Position numbers and translations under genes: made by a program. From the NCBI RefSeq assembly GCF_018991925.1, contig NW_024732415.1, positions 1,341,526 through 1,405,525 of the forward strand: a stretch of DNA of 64,000 bases. Reading direction: 5' to 3'. Positions 49,301-61,562 of the stretch are shown here, piece by piece. The stretch is from Homarus americanus. Lineage: Eukaryota > Arthropoda > Malacostraca > Decapoda > Nephropidae. A model generated the notes under the pieces. It worked only from the letters and a program-made list of their open reading frames with translations. It did not search any database and was not told the origin of the DNA. Within the stretch, counting starts at the first letter, position 1. Each line of letters opens with the position of its first letter.

Positions 49301-52300
49301 AAGACCTCCCAAAGACAGAAGCAGTGAGCATGCTTCACTCTGTACCTGACCTTAAGATTGCTAGAAATGTGAGTATTTTGTTGTGACTGGTGAAGCATTT
49401 TTTTGGTACATATGAAGAGTTTGTGTTGGGTAACGTTTTTAAAGATGTAGATAAATTGAAACTTACAAGAGAGATAGAAACAGGAGCCCTAAGTTGTGTT
49501 TCAAGTAGTTTCTGGCATCCCTGAATGTGAAATGAAAGCTAATTGAAAGTTTAGTGTTCCAGTTTTGACTTTACTTGCAAGTTTTATTTAATATTTTGTT
49601 CACATGACTATTTGAAACTTTTATTTTGAAGTTATCGTTAGTTTTTCTTTCCGTCCCTACTTATTTACAAACGCACCAATCCACACTTTGGAATATCTTC
49701 ATTATATACTAAGCCTCTGGTACACAAAGGGGCAGTGTGGCTTGATACTGTACTGGGAACTCCTTCACTTCCCCATCTAGATAGTTAGGTACAGTACCCC
49801 TTTTTACAGCTGGGCAAACAGAGACTATCATAGCAACAAACCAGAGCACCTTAGTACAGTACTGGATGTGACTACTCCATCCACACAGCTGTTGCACACC
49901 AAATAAATCCTGTTTTGTCTCATGTAGGCCCAGATCTCAAATGCTTTTCCATATTTAGGGAGGAATTTGACTGTGTATGAATTTATTCTCATTTAGGAGC
50001 AGTTTCTGATTTTTTTAGGTAAATTACTGTAAAGGAAAAGGAGGTGATATAGGTGAACACTTTATTATTATTATTATTACGTTATTGTCTCCAGGAAGCC
50101 CAAAAGCTCGGTAAAGAAGACATAAGGAATCTATTGAAGCAGCGGAGACTTGTGTTGCTAGTAGACTTGGACCAGACATTGATCCATACGACAAATGATA
50201 ATATTCCAGCAAATTTGAAGGTAAGTTTGGCTATGTCTGCTGTAGCCTTATAGAAATTAGCCATAGTAACACATAAGGTCTTTTCATGGTAGACAAACTG
50301 AAGCAGGTAGGTAGATATTGCATTATTTTACCTTAGTGTACTGTATTGTGATTCTTCTCTTCTCTCCAAGTATTATTGTTTATTTCTATGCTTTATTTCT
50401 TCCAGGATAGACAGTAGTGTAGTTATTTCCAAGTACAGTATTGTTTTTTATTTATTTATTTCCCCCAGGACGTTTACCACTTCCAAATCAACTATGGCGG
50501 CCCGTGGTATCATGCCAGACTGCGGCCACACACAAAGGTCTTTCTAGAGAAGGTATCCAAGTACTATGAGCTTCACATCAGTACTTTCGGCGTGAGGGAA
50601 TATGCTCACCACATAGCCCACTTCCTGGATCCAGACCGATTGTTGTTTGGTCAGAGGATTCTCTCTAGAAATGAATGCCTCGATATGATGTCGAAAAAGG
50701 CCAACCTTGAGTAAGATATTTAGATTTTATTTAGATTTTTTTTGGGGGGGGGGGGTATTTTTTTATTTTTCGTATCATTGGAAGTAATTTTTTTGGTTCC
50801 TCGCCAGAAAACCAATACCTCTTTTTTATTATTGTTTGAATTTATTTCGGTATTTTCTTATTTTTCACATCACGTCATTCGAAAGTACAGTAATTTTCTT
50901 TTTTGTTCCTCACCAATAAACCAATTCTTCTTGATTCTCATTGTACTCATAGATAGTTAAATATCACAGTTCTTTTCCAGTGATGTTTCTTCTTTTTGTA
51001 ACTGAATGTCCGATGAGGAGGTTAAAAGCCCCGCCCATCACGCCTCCATCATGGGAAAAGAGGCTAACAAGAGTAGTAGATGATATAACTCAAGAGGGAT
51101 ATAAGACGTGATATTAATTTAACCTTATTTTGTGGTGTTTGTGTTTTGGTTACAGTATTATATTGTATATGTTCACTGTATTTTACTTGTTCATAATATT
51201 GTTCATGTTTAAATTACAATATTGTTTATGTTCACTGTATTGTTCATGTTTAATTTACTGTATTCTTGTATCAGTGCTGTTGTATTCTTCATGTCTTAAA
51301 CACATTATTGTTTTTTTGTATTAATTGGCAGTTCTCTCTTCCCGTGCGGAGACAATCTCGTCTGCATCATCGATGATCGGACTGATGTGTGGAACCTCTC
51401 CCCCAACGTCGTACAGGTCATTCCCTACCACTTCTTCAGACACACGGGAGACATCAACGCTCCTCAGGGTCTCCAGAAGAAGGAAAATGACGACCGAGAG
51501 GGCATAGACTTCAAGGATTTGAAAAAGTGCAATATTAAAACTGTTGGTAAGTAAGTGGGTGTGTGTGATGTGGTTTAAGTGGGTAATGTTTAATTGTGTG
51601 AGGTGATGGAAGTAATTACTGTAACTACTAACTAAATACACATGTTGGGGCTGTAAGAGTGAATGAATGACAGTACAGAGAGAGAGAGAAAGTGTGTGTA
51701 CTCTCAGTTTTAGTCTCCTTCTTATAGTGGGAAAAAGCTCAAAGGACTTAGTTGATTGATTGTACATTACTGTATTAAGAATTCATCACATACACAATGA
51801 ACTACACTATGAATATATTAATGGGTTATATAATATAGCATTTATTTTCACAGGAGTTCCAACTGAGAACACTTTAGTAACGGATGAAGACGATAAGAAA
51901 AGTTACAGTTCAGATTCGGACAGTGACAAGGACGGTAAGGAGTTGATACCTGGCAAAATGGGCGATGTGTTTCATGGCAATGGTTCGGAAACGGCTGTAC
52001 CCGAGACACAAGCAGAAGATAGTGAGAAAGATACTAAAGCAGTGGTACTTGACACAAAGGCAGAGAGTGGTGAGAAAGATACTAAAGAGGTGATACTCGA
52101 GACAAAAGCAGAAGAGAGTGAGACAGATACAAAAGCAGTGGTACTTGACACAAAGGCAGAGAGTGGTGAGAAAGATACTAAAGAGGTGGTACTCGACACA
52201 AAAGCCGAGAGTGGTGAGACAGATACAAAAGATGCGGAACCTGAAATTAAACTAGACAGTGACGTAGACTCGAGTAAACAAAGTGACGATTCGGTAATGC

Positions 52301-55300
52301 ATTGTGATACAGAATTGACAGAGGGAAACGATAAAAAACCTAGTGAGAATAGTGATAGTTGTACGAGCGAACCAAACCAAACAGAATGTGCATTAAAACC
52401 CGATTCGGTGGCAGATAGAGAATTAACGGCCGATGGGGTTGAGGGTGCCGAGAACACGAACACAGAATGCAACGAGGTGAGAGTTGAGGATGGTAATGCC
52501 TTCCCGGGTGATGTAGAAATGGCGTACTGTAAAACGAAAGAGGAGGATGAATTGGAAGTGAAATTATGCGACAGAAACGAGAACGATGTCACGTCGAGTA
52601 AAAAGACGATAAACGCAGATAATGTATTTGACGTTGAGGATACTGACGATTACTTGTTGTACCTTGAAGATATCCTGAAAAAAATCCACAAAAGATTTTT
52701 CAAGGAGTATGATAAGACTCAGAATCAAAATGCCGAAGAGCAGGCGTTACCCGACCTGAAAACAATCGTGCCGACAGTTCGCCGGGAAGTTTTGAAGGGC
52801 GTCAACATAGTCTTCTCGGGGGTTGTTCCACAGCAGATGAGGCTACAGGAGTCTAAGGCTTACATGATCGCCGTGAGCTACGGGGCGATGGTATCCGAGA
52901 GACTCATCGTGAAGGCTAAAGGAGCTCCCGAGAGCGACGACAGAAAGAACTACACGACGCACGTGGTCGCGGCGAACCTGCACACGGAGAAAGTGAACTA
53001 CGCTCGAAAACACAAATCCATAAAGGTATAACGTGGTTGAATTTCTAGTAAGTTGGTTTATGCAGCAGCTTAACCATTTTTTAATTGAGGATTGTTACAG
53101 TGGCATGATTTTTTTTTTTAATAACCTCGTTGAAGCTTTGTACTATAGCTTTGATTAGAATGTGTTCACCTACTATAAATATTTCTCATTTATTTAGCTG
53201 GGACTCCATATCCTTGTCGTTCTCCTCACGTGAAGGACCTCTTATAGCCTCTATGTCTGTTACAGGGTTTCCTCTAATTAAAGCAAGTTGGGTCTTGAAA
53301 ATATAAGCTGTGTGTAGAGATCTGTTGTGGGCATTGAAAGGTAATTACAGTTTGTCTAGCTTTGTGTCTTCTCAGATCTGTTTTCTGGGTTTGTCGTGCT
53401 TGCATGCTGTTTGTTGATTTGTTCATAGACAGTGTCACAATAGTTGATATATTACAGTACTATCGGCTAACTCATACGAGCCATATGTTAGTACTCATTA
53501 TGCTGAAATATTACGTTCTCTCTCTCTCTGACACTTTGTACTGTTGGCATCTTTGTGTTTTTACTACTAACGCACAGCTTCAAAAAATATAAATAAATAA
53601 ATAAATAAATAAAAATCCCACAGATATTCCATAAATGTTGTTCCCTGCTTCCACCTCTTCCTATCTTATCAAGGTACTCAACCAATCACATTACTTTTCA
53701 CGTATGTGCTATGTAGTCACTGTTACATGTGAGTACTGCTCGTTATGTTACAGTACTCTTTAAATATTACGTTAGTAGCTTACAGTAATGTCGGTTTGAT
53801 AGAGGTTTCACATCTAACGAACCGTCGATATAACGGACTTTCCTCTCCTAGTGGTCCATTAAATAGAGATTCCACTGTATAGCTCTTGAGAAATAGTCCT
53901 TATGGATATTCCTACATGGTCTATTTTGCAGTACAGTATTTTACTGTCATTTGTTCACTATGTGGTTTGGCACTTTCTGACACAGACACATCACCTTTCC
54001 TGCTCACAGTGTGCGGTATGTTGGTTTATATGAATGGTTTTAACTTCATAACTTTATATCTTATGTGGGTGATTTTTTCCCAATCCAACCCAACCTTACC
54101 TTACCTTACCTTACTTTACTTTACTTTACTTTACTTTACTTTACTTTACTTTACTTTACTTTACTTTACCTTATCTTATCTTACCCAACTTACCCTACCT
54201 AACTCAGTTTACCCAACCCTCTGGGAGAGCTTGGGGTGCCTCTTGTCTTTTCCTGGCGGTTCTTCAACCTAGTGCAAGACTTTAGTGAACGTCCCTCGAG
54301 AAGAAAGTTTCATTGGCATTTTAGTCAGTGATCAGTATGGGGGATACATCCTTTGCCTGTTGTGTGGTCGTCTTTGTTGTATAATTATTTCCATTCTGTC
54401 GATCTTACATCATTTGCATCTTTGATTTATACTGATCTACAGGTCGTCACCCCAAACTGGTTGTGGAAATGTGCAGAAAGATGGGAACTTGTAGAGGAGC
54501 GGCTCTTTCCTCTGAGCAAGGAGACAGAGAAGGAGATCCAGCGGCTTCCACCACACCACTGCTTCACCCCCGACCTCTCGTTACTAAGATATAACTCAGG
54601 TACAGGTGAGACACATATAAAACTCTTCAAGTCTTTTATTGATAAATGGTCTTATATTTAACTTGACTTTATTATTGGTAGATTAGTTTGGGAAATGTTA
54701 ACAAAAGAAAATATTGGTGATTAATTAATTTTTCATGTATATTAACAATAACACAGTAAAGCATTCACCTGTTACCAATATTAACACCAAAAACAGATAC
54801 AGTAGAGCTCAGTCAGTGGGTTAAATTCTTCATTGTGTGCTTCCCTTAAGTTGAATTTAGAAGTGAATCTATTCGACGTAGCAGATGGCCAGATATATAA
54901 TTTTCTCACGTTATTGATTTGTTCAGTTTTATAGTAAGTTTGAATGAAGCTGCTGTACTGATTTCTTTATTTGCTACAGTCTAAATAAAGCCAATGAGGT
55001 GGTTTAAAGTTTACTCATTAAACAATAATTATCTGAGTACTATCCAGGAGTTGCAGTTTTCATTCTATAATTCATCAATCCCACCAAGTAGAGATAGATT
55101 TTTAAGTGACTGTACCCATAACTTGATCTCCTGTTGCAACTACTGTACTGTACTGCTTGATTTGACGTTCCATCTATCATTGCAGAGCAGACTGAGGCAG
55201 GTCCAAGCGGCAGAACCAGAACGGCAAGTGGAAGTCTTATGGAGGAATATATCACTCTCACGGATATGAGGATCATAGGCCACGACGATAAGAATAATAT

Positions 55301-56003
55301 GTCGGAGGAGGTCCAAAACACCCTCAGTGACGATGGTAAGGTGTTTAGCTTATAGGTGTGTAACCCCTTCCCCTCTCACCTGTCCCCTCTTCTTTACAAA
55401 TTGTATATACTGCACCTCTCTCTCCCTCCCTCCATCCCTCATAACTGTTCCTCTCTTATATCTCTTATCTTACTCTCTCTCTCACTACCTAAAATTTGAT
55501 CCATACCATAAGATCAGAAAACAAGGAATATACCTGTAAAATGAGTTGACTTGCCCAAGACCTTGTACGTATTAACAGTAATTACCTCTCCTATATCTAG
55601 CAGAACAGATTATTTTCACTATGTACTCGACTGATTTACATTACTTGAGATGTGTTTGTTAAGATGTGATGGTAAATAATTCTCATCTGTTCCCTTGAAA
55701 GACGAATCTGACGATGATGAGGGAGATGCCTCGGACGGTGACACATCGACCACTAATGGAGAAAATGACGAGGAAGAGGATGAAGAAGAGGGCCCTCGCA
55801 GGAAGAGGTCCAAGAGCACGATAGAGCATGACGACTTGGCACGCAATGATGAAGAAGAGGAGATGGAGAATGAAGACGAACTCCCGAGTGTTATATTTAG
55901 ACAAGGTGGGGGTCTGCCCAGTGACGACAGTGATGATGGAGAGAGTGAAGATGAAGGAAACTTGAGTCAGATGGGTGCTGACCTTGAGAGTCTGTTAGAT
56001 TAG
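46391..56003 (+). CDS. CTDP1: RNA polymerase II CTD phosphatase FCP1 (CTDP1)
   Basis: Ten exons: 46391-46456, 48356-48513, 49215-49368, 50095-50220, 50469-50710, 51332-51546, 51854-53025, 54443-54605, 55186-55335, 55702-56003; all phases agree; 915 aa (human about 961). The exon 54443 donor could instead be at 54599 (also in phase). A biotinyl/lipoyl-like N-terminal region is followed by CTHNALMGNICCDCG, then the FCP/SCP phosphatase domain with catalytic DLDQT (about 150-154), LRPHTKVFLEKVSKYYELH and CIIDDRTDVW. Exon 7 encodes a long acidic, Ser/Asp-rich linker with DTKAESGE-type repeats (about 377-455), then a BRCT domain (about 629-735: REVLKGVNIVFSG, HVVAANLHTEKV, VVTPNWLWKCAERW) split by an intron. 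The C-terminus is very acidic and ends MGADLESLLD, like the TFIIF-binding tail. FCP1 removes Ser phosphates from the Pol II CTD to recycle the polymerase. Start: CACCACC-ATG with an in-frame stop upstream. Confidence 0.97.
46978..47045 (+). repeat. TTAGG-like degenerate pentamer array
   Basis: Consecutive GGTTA, GATTA and GGATA units, with a mirrored CCTAACCTAAGCTAACCTAA at about 47128-47148. In FCP1 intron 1. Confidence 0.8.
47209..47226 (+). repeat. Poly(C) run
   Basis: About 18 consecutive C. Length in the assembly is unreliable for such runs. Confidence 0.9.
47331..47445 (+). mobile_element. Diverged family A MITE remnant
   Basis: ATTATATTGAGGTTCGTTAG, then AAAACCTCTATATAATAG and AAGGTCCGTTAGATGTTAAA share the internal words of family A (GAGG.TCCGTTAGATG). 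Terminal repeats are not intact. Confidence 0.5.
47715..47885 (+). repeat. Degenerate AGGTT-rich tract
   Basis: Irregular GTTAGGTTA, GTAGTTTAGGTTA and GATTAGG units over about 170 bp in FCP1 intron 1. Confidence 0.75.
52010..52240 (+). repeat. Acidic coding repeat in FCP1 exon 7
   Basis: Five consecutive in-frame units of about 17-18 residues of the form (S)EKDTKxVVLDTKAESGE. DNA identity between units is high, so this is a recent local expansion of the Glu/Asp/Lys-rich linker between phosphatase and BRCT domains. Confidence 0.9.
53783..53877 (+). mobile_element. Family A MITE, internally deleted copy in FCP1 intron 7
   Basis: GAGGTTTCACATCTAACGAA, then CCGTCGATATAACGGACTTT and TCCACTG at the end. 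Matches the right two thirds of the copy at 8394-8528. Confidence 0.8.
54093..54190 (+). repeat. (CTTAC/TTTAC)n pentanucleotide array in FCP1 intron 7
   Basis: About 19 pentamers: a CTTAC block, a TTTAC block, then CTTAC/CTTAT again, ending in TACCTAAC-like units. Confidence 0.93.
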
Positions 56004-56062
56004 CTTGAAACAAACAGTACAAATAGGAGTTAATTATAAGGCTATTAAGTTCATTATCTGTA

Positions 56063-57105
56063 CAGGAATACCTCGCTATTCGCAGCCCCGCTTATCCGTA
56101 ATTGATATTTTAACGCCCCTATTCGATATTCGCAGAGCACACCCCGCTTATTCGCAAAGAAAAGTTACGACGCCCTACAGTAATATTTCAAACCATGCAG
56201 GCTGGCCACATGACCCGTGCGGTTTAGAGATTAGTGAAGTTCAATGGCACCGGTCACACAGAGCACGCGTGGGAGACGCTCACCCCACGCCTCTACCCTT
56301 ACTTCCTAACCGCTGCGTGAAAAGCATGCCGGGCATTATAGAATTCTTCATATGGCAGTGGTAAATGCTCGTTTAAATGTTGACACTTGTTTACAAATGT
56401 ACTCACACAGACACTCACTCAGTCACCGACGCACACACACCTTGTTCTTTTGTATTGTTTTCATGATATTGTAGTTATTTTATTGTATTATATGGAGTGT
56501 ACTGTACCTGTATATCGAGAAAAATGTTGATATTAAATAAGAAATATGAAGAACGGGTGTGTGGATTTGGCGTGTCACCAAGTTGTACTCTCCCCCTACC
56601 AGGCCAAGCTGTGTTATTGTTATTTTTCAACTCTTATTTTTGGGTAGAATTACATAATGTTAATATATTTTTTCTCTGTTATATGCATTCACAATCCTTC
56701 GTACAGAATGTGCAAAAGTAAATTAAAATAAATGATATAAGGTCATAAACATTTCTTATGTGCGTTTGGATCGTGGGATGAGGAGGGATCTCAGCTGCTC
56801 CAGTCTCCTGTGTCCTGCATATAGTGATACTGTTGCTAACTGGCATTTTTTTTTTTTTTATTCATTCCTCACCTTTACTGCTACGACTGTACTGTATACA
56901 GAGCACGCGACCCTGGTACCTTATAGCCTCGGATAATTAAGAGTATATATCGTAAAATATGTGGTGAAATTTCCGGTTGGGAACGCATCCCTCCCCTTTG
57001 TTTACATTTTTTCTTATGGGGAAAATTGCATTGATATTCGCAAATTCATTATTCACAATGATGACTTTTTGGAACGCATCCTTTGCAATAACTGGGGTAT
57101 TCCTG
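56063..57105. mobile_element. 1.04-kb TIR element (family E) directly behind FCP1
   Basis: TA|CAGGAATACCTCGCTATTCG at the left; AACTGGGGTATTCCTG|TA at the right; TA on both sides. Inside are GGGAACGCATCC-type words on both flanks, an AC-rich stretch and no transposase. It begins 59 bp after the FCP1 stop codon. Confidence 0.9.
56727..56732 (+). terminator. Candidate FCP1 polyadenylation signal inside a transposon
   Basis: AATAAA 724 bp after the FCP1 stop, inside the family E element. Because the element starts only 59 bp after the stop, nearly all of the 3' UTR would be transposon-derived if this signal is used. Confidence 0.35.
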
Positions 57106-57189
57106 TATACCTCTTCCACTCTGGTGTGGGTTGGGTCAAGGGTTGGAAACCTTAGAGAAGTAAAGGAGACAAAGAATATTGTTTTAACC

Positions 57190-57290
57190 TGTTACTTTCT
57201 CTGGCTGTCTCCACCACTCCCCCCTTCTGTGAGGTCTCTGTGCCCCTTGATCCACCTAACACACAAGAAGGATAGGAAAGAAGATGACTG
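57190..57290 (-). repeat. Dispersed repeat fragment (family D, copy 4, minus strand)
   Basis: Reverse complement reads TGTGTTAGGTGGATCAAGGG, then GCACAGAGACCTCACAGAAGG with a purine-rich 3' side. Matches the fragments at 1035 and 39105. Confidence 0.5.
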
Positions 57291-59219
57291 ATAATGCCGA
57301 TATGTTTTTGAGTGTTCAAAAAACAGTGATAACTGAAGTAAAAGTTCAGGGACATAATTTGTAATTCTGGTGAGCTTTTAATTATGATTCTTAGAGTTTC
57401 TTTTTGTAAATTGCGGATCTCGCTTATATAATTTTTGTGAATAAATTGCCATCACAGTGTTCCAGCATTCAGTCAGATGATGAATTTGTTTTTATTTGAA
57501 AATTATTATTATAATTATCATTATTATTATTATCTATTGTTAATGTTACATTCAGTCCTATTTTTTTTGCAGAAAACTTAAGGACTCCTCTACTGTCAGT
57601 GTTACAAATCTTTTAATATCAGAGGTACATTATTTTTACAGATATAAGGAATATACCATTATAGGTCTTACTTCATTTATTGATGGATTTTTATAACTTT
57701 TAATAAATGATGTATTTAATTTTTCATTTTAAAAAGAAACTATGAATGTAGCATAGCAAAGAAGGAAATGTTTTTATATGAATTATTATTTCACCTTTAA
57801 ACCCAATAAATGAAACCAACGTCATCAACACCATCATTGTTTTTCGGCCATTTTCCACAGATGAGTCGTGGATTAGCCGTGATAACATAAATAATGATCG
57901 TTCTCCGTGCTGTGTGGCCGCCTGCAGTCTCTTGCGTCAGGTTCTTAATGCTAGGAAATGAATACAATAAGAGCTGATAGAAAGGTAATGAAGTTGATGT
58001 ATTAAGAAATTAGAGAGGTAAAAGGGAATCTTTGAATGCTGTCCTGGAAGGTGTAGCTTAATTAAAACTTAGGAATATATGTGAAAGAATCTGGAGTATG
58101 TGTCTGTAGGTTTGAAGAAAATTGATATTTAGTGTAAACCAAGAAGAAATAAGTAGACAAGGGAGACAATTGAATGTGTAATCTGACCTCAGTTGTATGA
58201 TGTACTTTGTGGCAATGTTGTGATCCAATCTTGGCACATTGGTAAACCTATTAAGTTGAAATTATACACTATAGGTATTTTTTTATATGATGGTGTATTA
58301 TATTCAAACCACATGAAAAGGTAATACAGTATTCTCAAAAGCTTTCGTTATCCATATTTTACGTTATTACTTAGCCACCATCTACCTTGCCCTAAATATG
58401 GGGGCTTTTTTTTTTTTAAGAAATGCAGTTAAGGGCAGAGGAAACTTGTGCTGAATACATATGAAAAGAGCAGTACAATTTGATCCCAATGTGAAGTTAC
58501 TGTAAATTGGGGCCATCAATTGGAAACAAGTAACTAAATATGTTAATTAAGTTCTGGATATTTAAGCTTCGACTCTTAGCAAGGAAGTGGGAAGTAACTG
58601 ATATTTCTCAGGTTCTTTGTAATCTGGAAAGTTCAGTTAATAATTTGTTTATATCTTAATTTACTGCTTTGGCGGGTAAAGGAAGTAGATAACGTGTTAA
58701 TCCCTCGATTGTTCCACATGAGTTTGTCATTTATTGTCTGGTCACTCGTCAAAGAAAACGCAATCTCGGAGGCATTGATGGAGACTAGTACGGAACTATA
58801 TCAAAAGCCATTGCACTAAAATTTACTCTAAGATTTATTAACGTGGTGCTTATTAAAATAAAAGGTAATGATGATTGTTACGAAAACTGAGAAATTGACC
58901 AACCATCCGAATAGCTAGTTGGCTGTTAAGTGGTAAAACGATGAAAGAAATTCATCATGGCAAAGAAACAATTATAAAAAAATCCTATTAATGATGTGTT
59001 TACATTTACAGATATAAGAACAATATAATGAAACAACTGATTTAGATAAAAAGACAACAGTTCTCGGTACCTTTAATAATGCAACTACGTATTCTTAACA
59101 CATTGTGCTGTATAAATACAAATAGAGAAATTTAATATTCAGTCTATACATTGTGTTACGGTGTTTATTCATATGTAAAATAATAAATAATCGTGGGTGG
59201 CAAATATTGAACAAGAGAC
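57291..59219. other. Gene-free stretch
   Basis: AT-rich, with short ATT runs near 57500-57530. I see no exon, intact transposon or RNA gene here. Confidence 0.55.
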
Positions 59220-59557
59220 GCAGCTGGTGACTCAGTTGTGGGGATCAGCTGTGAGCGAGGCGGAGTCTGCGCACTGCTGTTGTTGACAAACATCACAGTC
59301 ACCGCGAGAACACCTGTACGAGTTGGTTTACTGTGTATCATGAGTGACTGAGGTAAATTAAGACAAGACAGTTAGTGAGGATTGTTATAGTGTAATGACG
59401 TGACCTTGACAGTGATTTTGGGTGAAGATATTGAGGGAAAACCGCGACACACTGTCACAAAATAGCGAGAAGTGTTCAGTTGTTTTTTTTGACGACCACC
59501 GCCCACCACTGCTGGCTACTGTCAGTTCTCTAACCACTAAGTGTCTAAACTTTGCAG
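59220..59557 (+). other. Possible non-coding first exon of a gene beyond the right edge
   Basis: The stretch is GC-richer than its surroundings (GGCGGAGTCTGCGCACTGCT; GACGACCACCGCCCACCACT) and ends in a strong donor, TTTGCAG|GTGAGTGATG at 59557/59558. The only obvious ATG (ATGAGTGACTGA) stops after three codons, so if it is an exon it is 5' UTR. The first intron would then hold all the downstream satellites. Inference only. Confidence 0.35.
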
Positions 59558-60159
59558 GTGAGTGATGAAGTGCTCTTATTTAACCACTTAATAGATTGAC
59601 CTTGGTTAATAACTTCCCGGAGAGCTTTAAAGGACTAACTGGGTTACCGGGATCAATGTAATGTGATCCATGTAACTGGATCACCGTCACCCTCCCGGTC
59701 AGGAGTTAGGACTCGGAGGGAGGAATGACTGGGGTAACTCCGAGACTCAATTACTCAACTCAACTACAGGAATTTAATAAAAGCCACAAATATAATTATT
59801 TTAATAAAATTGTAATATATACAACCAGTTATCCCAAGTCTTCCTTTATGTAAGTCCTGGGAGTGTGAGTTAACAGATTGGTGAAATACATTTACCTTTC
59901 CTGAGTCTATTGATGAATGGTTAAAGTATATGTTAGTCAATTGTATTTCTTTGTATTGATCTTATTATGTATAAAAAAGGAAAGTTGATAACCTGAAGAA
60001 TAACCACCTAACCTAACTTTACCTAATTTGACCTGACCTAATATAACTTAACCTAATTTATCCATAGTTTAATGTAACTACTGTATACCTATCCTTACCA
60101 TAAATTAAAGTACATTATTCTTTAACTCGATATTCCTGGAACATAACTTTATTTTAATG

Positions 60160-60312
60160 GATCACCTGAATAATCACTACCCCAGTTTATTTCTCCTAAA
60201 GATTAACCAACATTACTGTATTGGGTGTGATGAGGTTAGGTTAGGTTAGGTTTGCATTAGGGTGGTTAATCTTCAGGTGAAATAAGCTGGGGTGGTGATA
60301 CTTCAGGTGATC
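60160..60312. repeat. Foldback family F, complete palindromic copy 2
   Basis: Left arm GATCACCTGAATAATCACTA...TTTCTCCTAAAGATTAACCA; right arm GGTGGTTAATCTTCAGGTGA...GGTGATACTTCAGGTGATC, its reverse complement over about 55 bp. The loop contains GAGGTTAGGTTAGGTTAGGT. Confidence 0.9.
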
Positions 60313-61413
60313 GAATTAAATATCTCACGGTGATTCTCTCGGCTGCTTGTGATCACCGTTGCTAGAATTTTAGTCGAGATATAAATTAAGGAACTCTTTA
60401 CAACCTTGACAAGTAGTTATTATTGATAGTTAAAGCATTAATTTTCGTTTTATTAGTTGCAAGATATATACAGGGTGTCTCAAATGTAACAAATTTTGCC
60501 TCCTAGATTTATGCGGTGATTGTGTGATGTCTCGCATTCAAAAGCAATATTGTTCTCGCTTGTTGATGTGTGGTATTGTGAGAGACATCTGTATCAACAA
60601 GTAAAGACAATATTGCTTTCGTAATAAAAGAATTCATGCTGTTACCACAAAGATATATGAAGTTGTTTGTATACATTATTTATTTAAGGTTTAAAGAGCT
60701 CTAATCATTGCTCTAATAATTATAAAAGCAAATTTTATTATTTAAAAAAAAAAATCTAATCTTTCCACCAATAGTAAGATTATCACAGCCATTCTCTCTG
60801 ACTATGAAACTTTTATTTACATGATATTACTAAGATCAGAATGAGATGTGGTATAAGACTCTTAGCATGAAAGACACTGTACGGTACCTTCTAAATGTCA
60901 TGGTAATTGTCTAGAACAGTTGCACGCATGATCAAGTAATTCTGTGTTTAATTGTCTGTAGCCGGTAGAACAAAATTGCCTCTTACTGTGCCTCAAGAAT
61001 ATTGCATCTCCAGTCACAGTGTAAGTTGGTTAATAATCGTTACAGTATAATAATTACAGTATGTTGGATTTGAAATACATTACAACTTGAGGAATTACTC
61101 CTGAGATTTGATTACAGTGTTTTTTTTGTAATGTGAATTAAGTTATGTGAATTTTGCAAGGACTTAGCATATGCTTTATGTGAAGTTTACATGAACATGG
61201 GACCTTACCTTACCCAATATCATACAGTACATGTTAAAGTACTGTATACATATACAGTATACATGCTCCCCTCCCATCCATGTGTATGTATGCGTGTTGC
61301 CCAAAGCTAAACAATCTATATTATGGTAAATATATACAGTACACTGAGTGGGATAATGACACTATTGGAACGACTTTCCATAATGTGTTTCTATTAAGCG
61401 GATGCAATATATA

Positions 61414-61420
61414 ATGTGTG

Positions 61421-61470
<50 letters not shown>
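61414..61470 (+). repeat. (TG)n microsatellite
   Basis: About 28 TG units with one TT interruption. Confidence 0.95.
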
Positions 61471-61562
61471 GTGGTATGTTGATAGAAAGATAGAATAGAT
61501 ATTTATTCAGTAAATATCGCCATAAATAATTTGTTGGGCCTACAAGTATATATTTGGAACGA

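Noticed and set aside
51972..52592. 206-aa minus-strand Ser-rich ORF
   Set aside because: Antisense shadow of FCP1 exon 7, caused by its acidic codon repeats.
56005..56364. 119-aa ORF after the FCP1 stop
   Set aside because: Lies almost wholly in the TIR element; not a transposase and separated from FCP1 by a stop.
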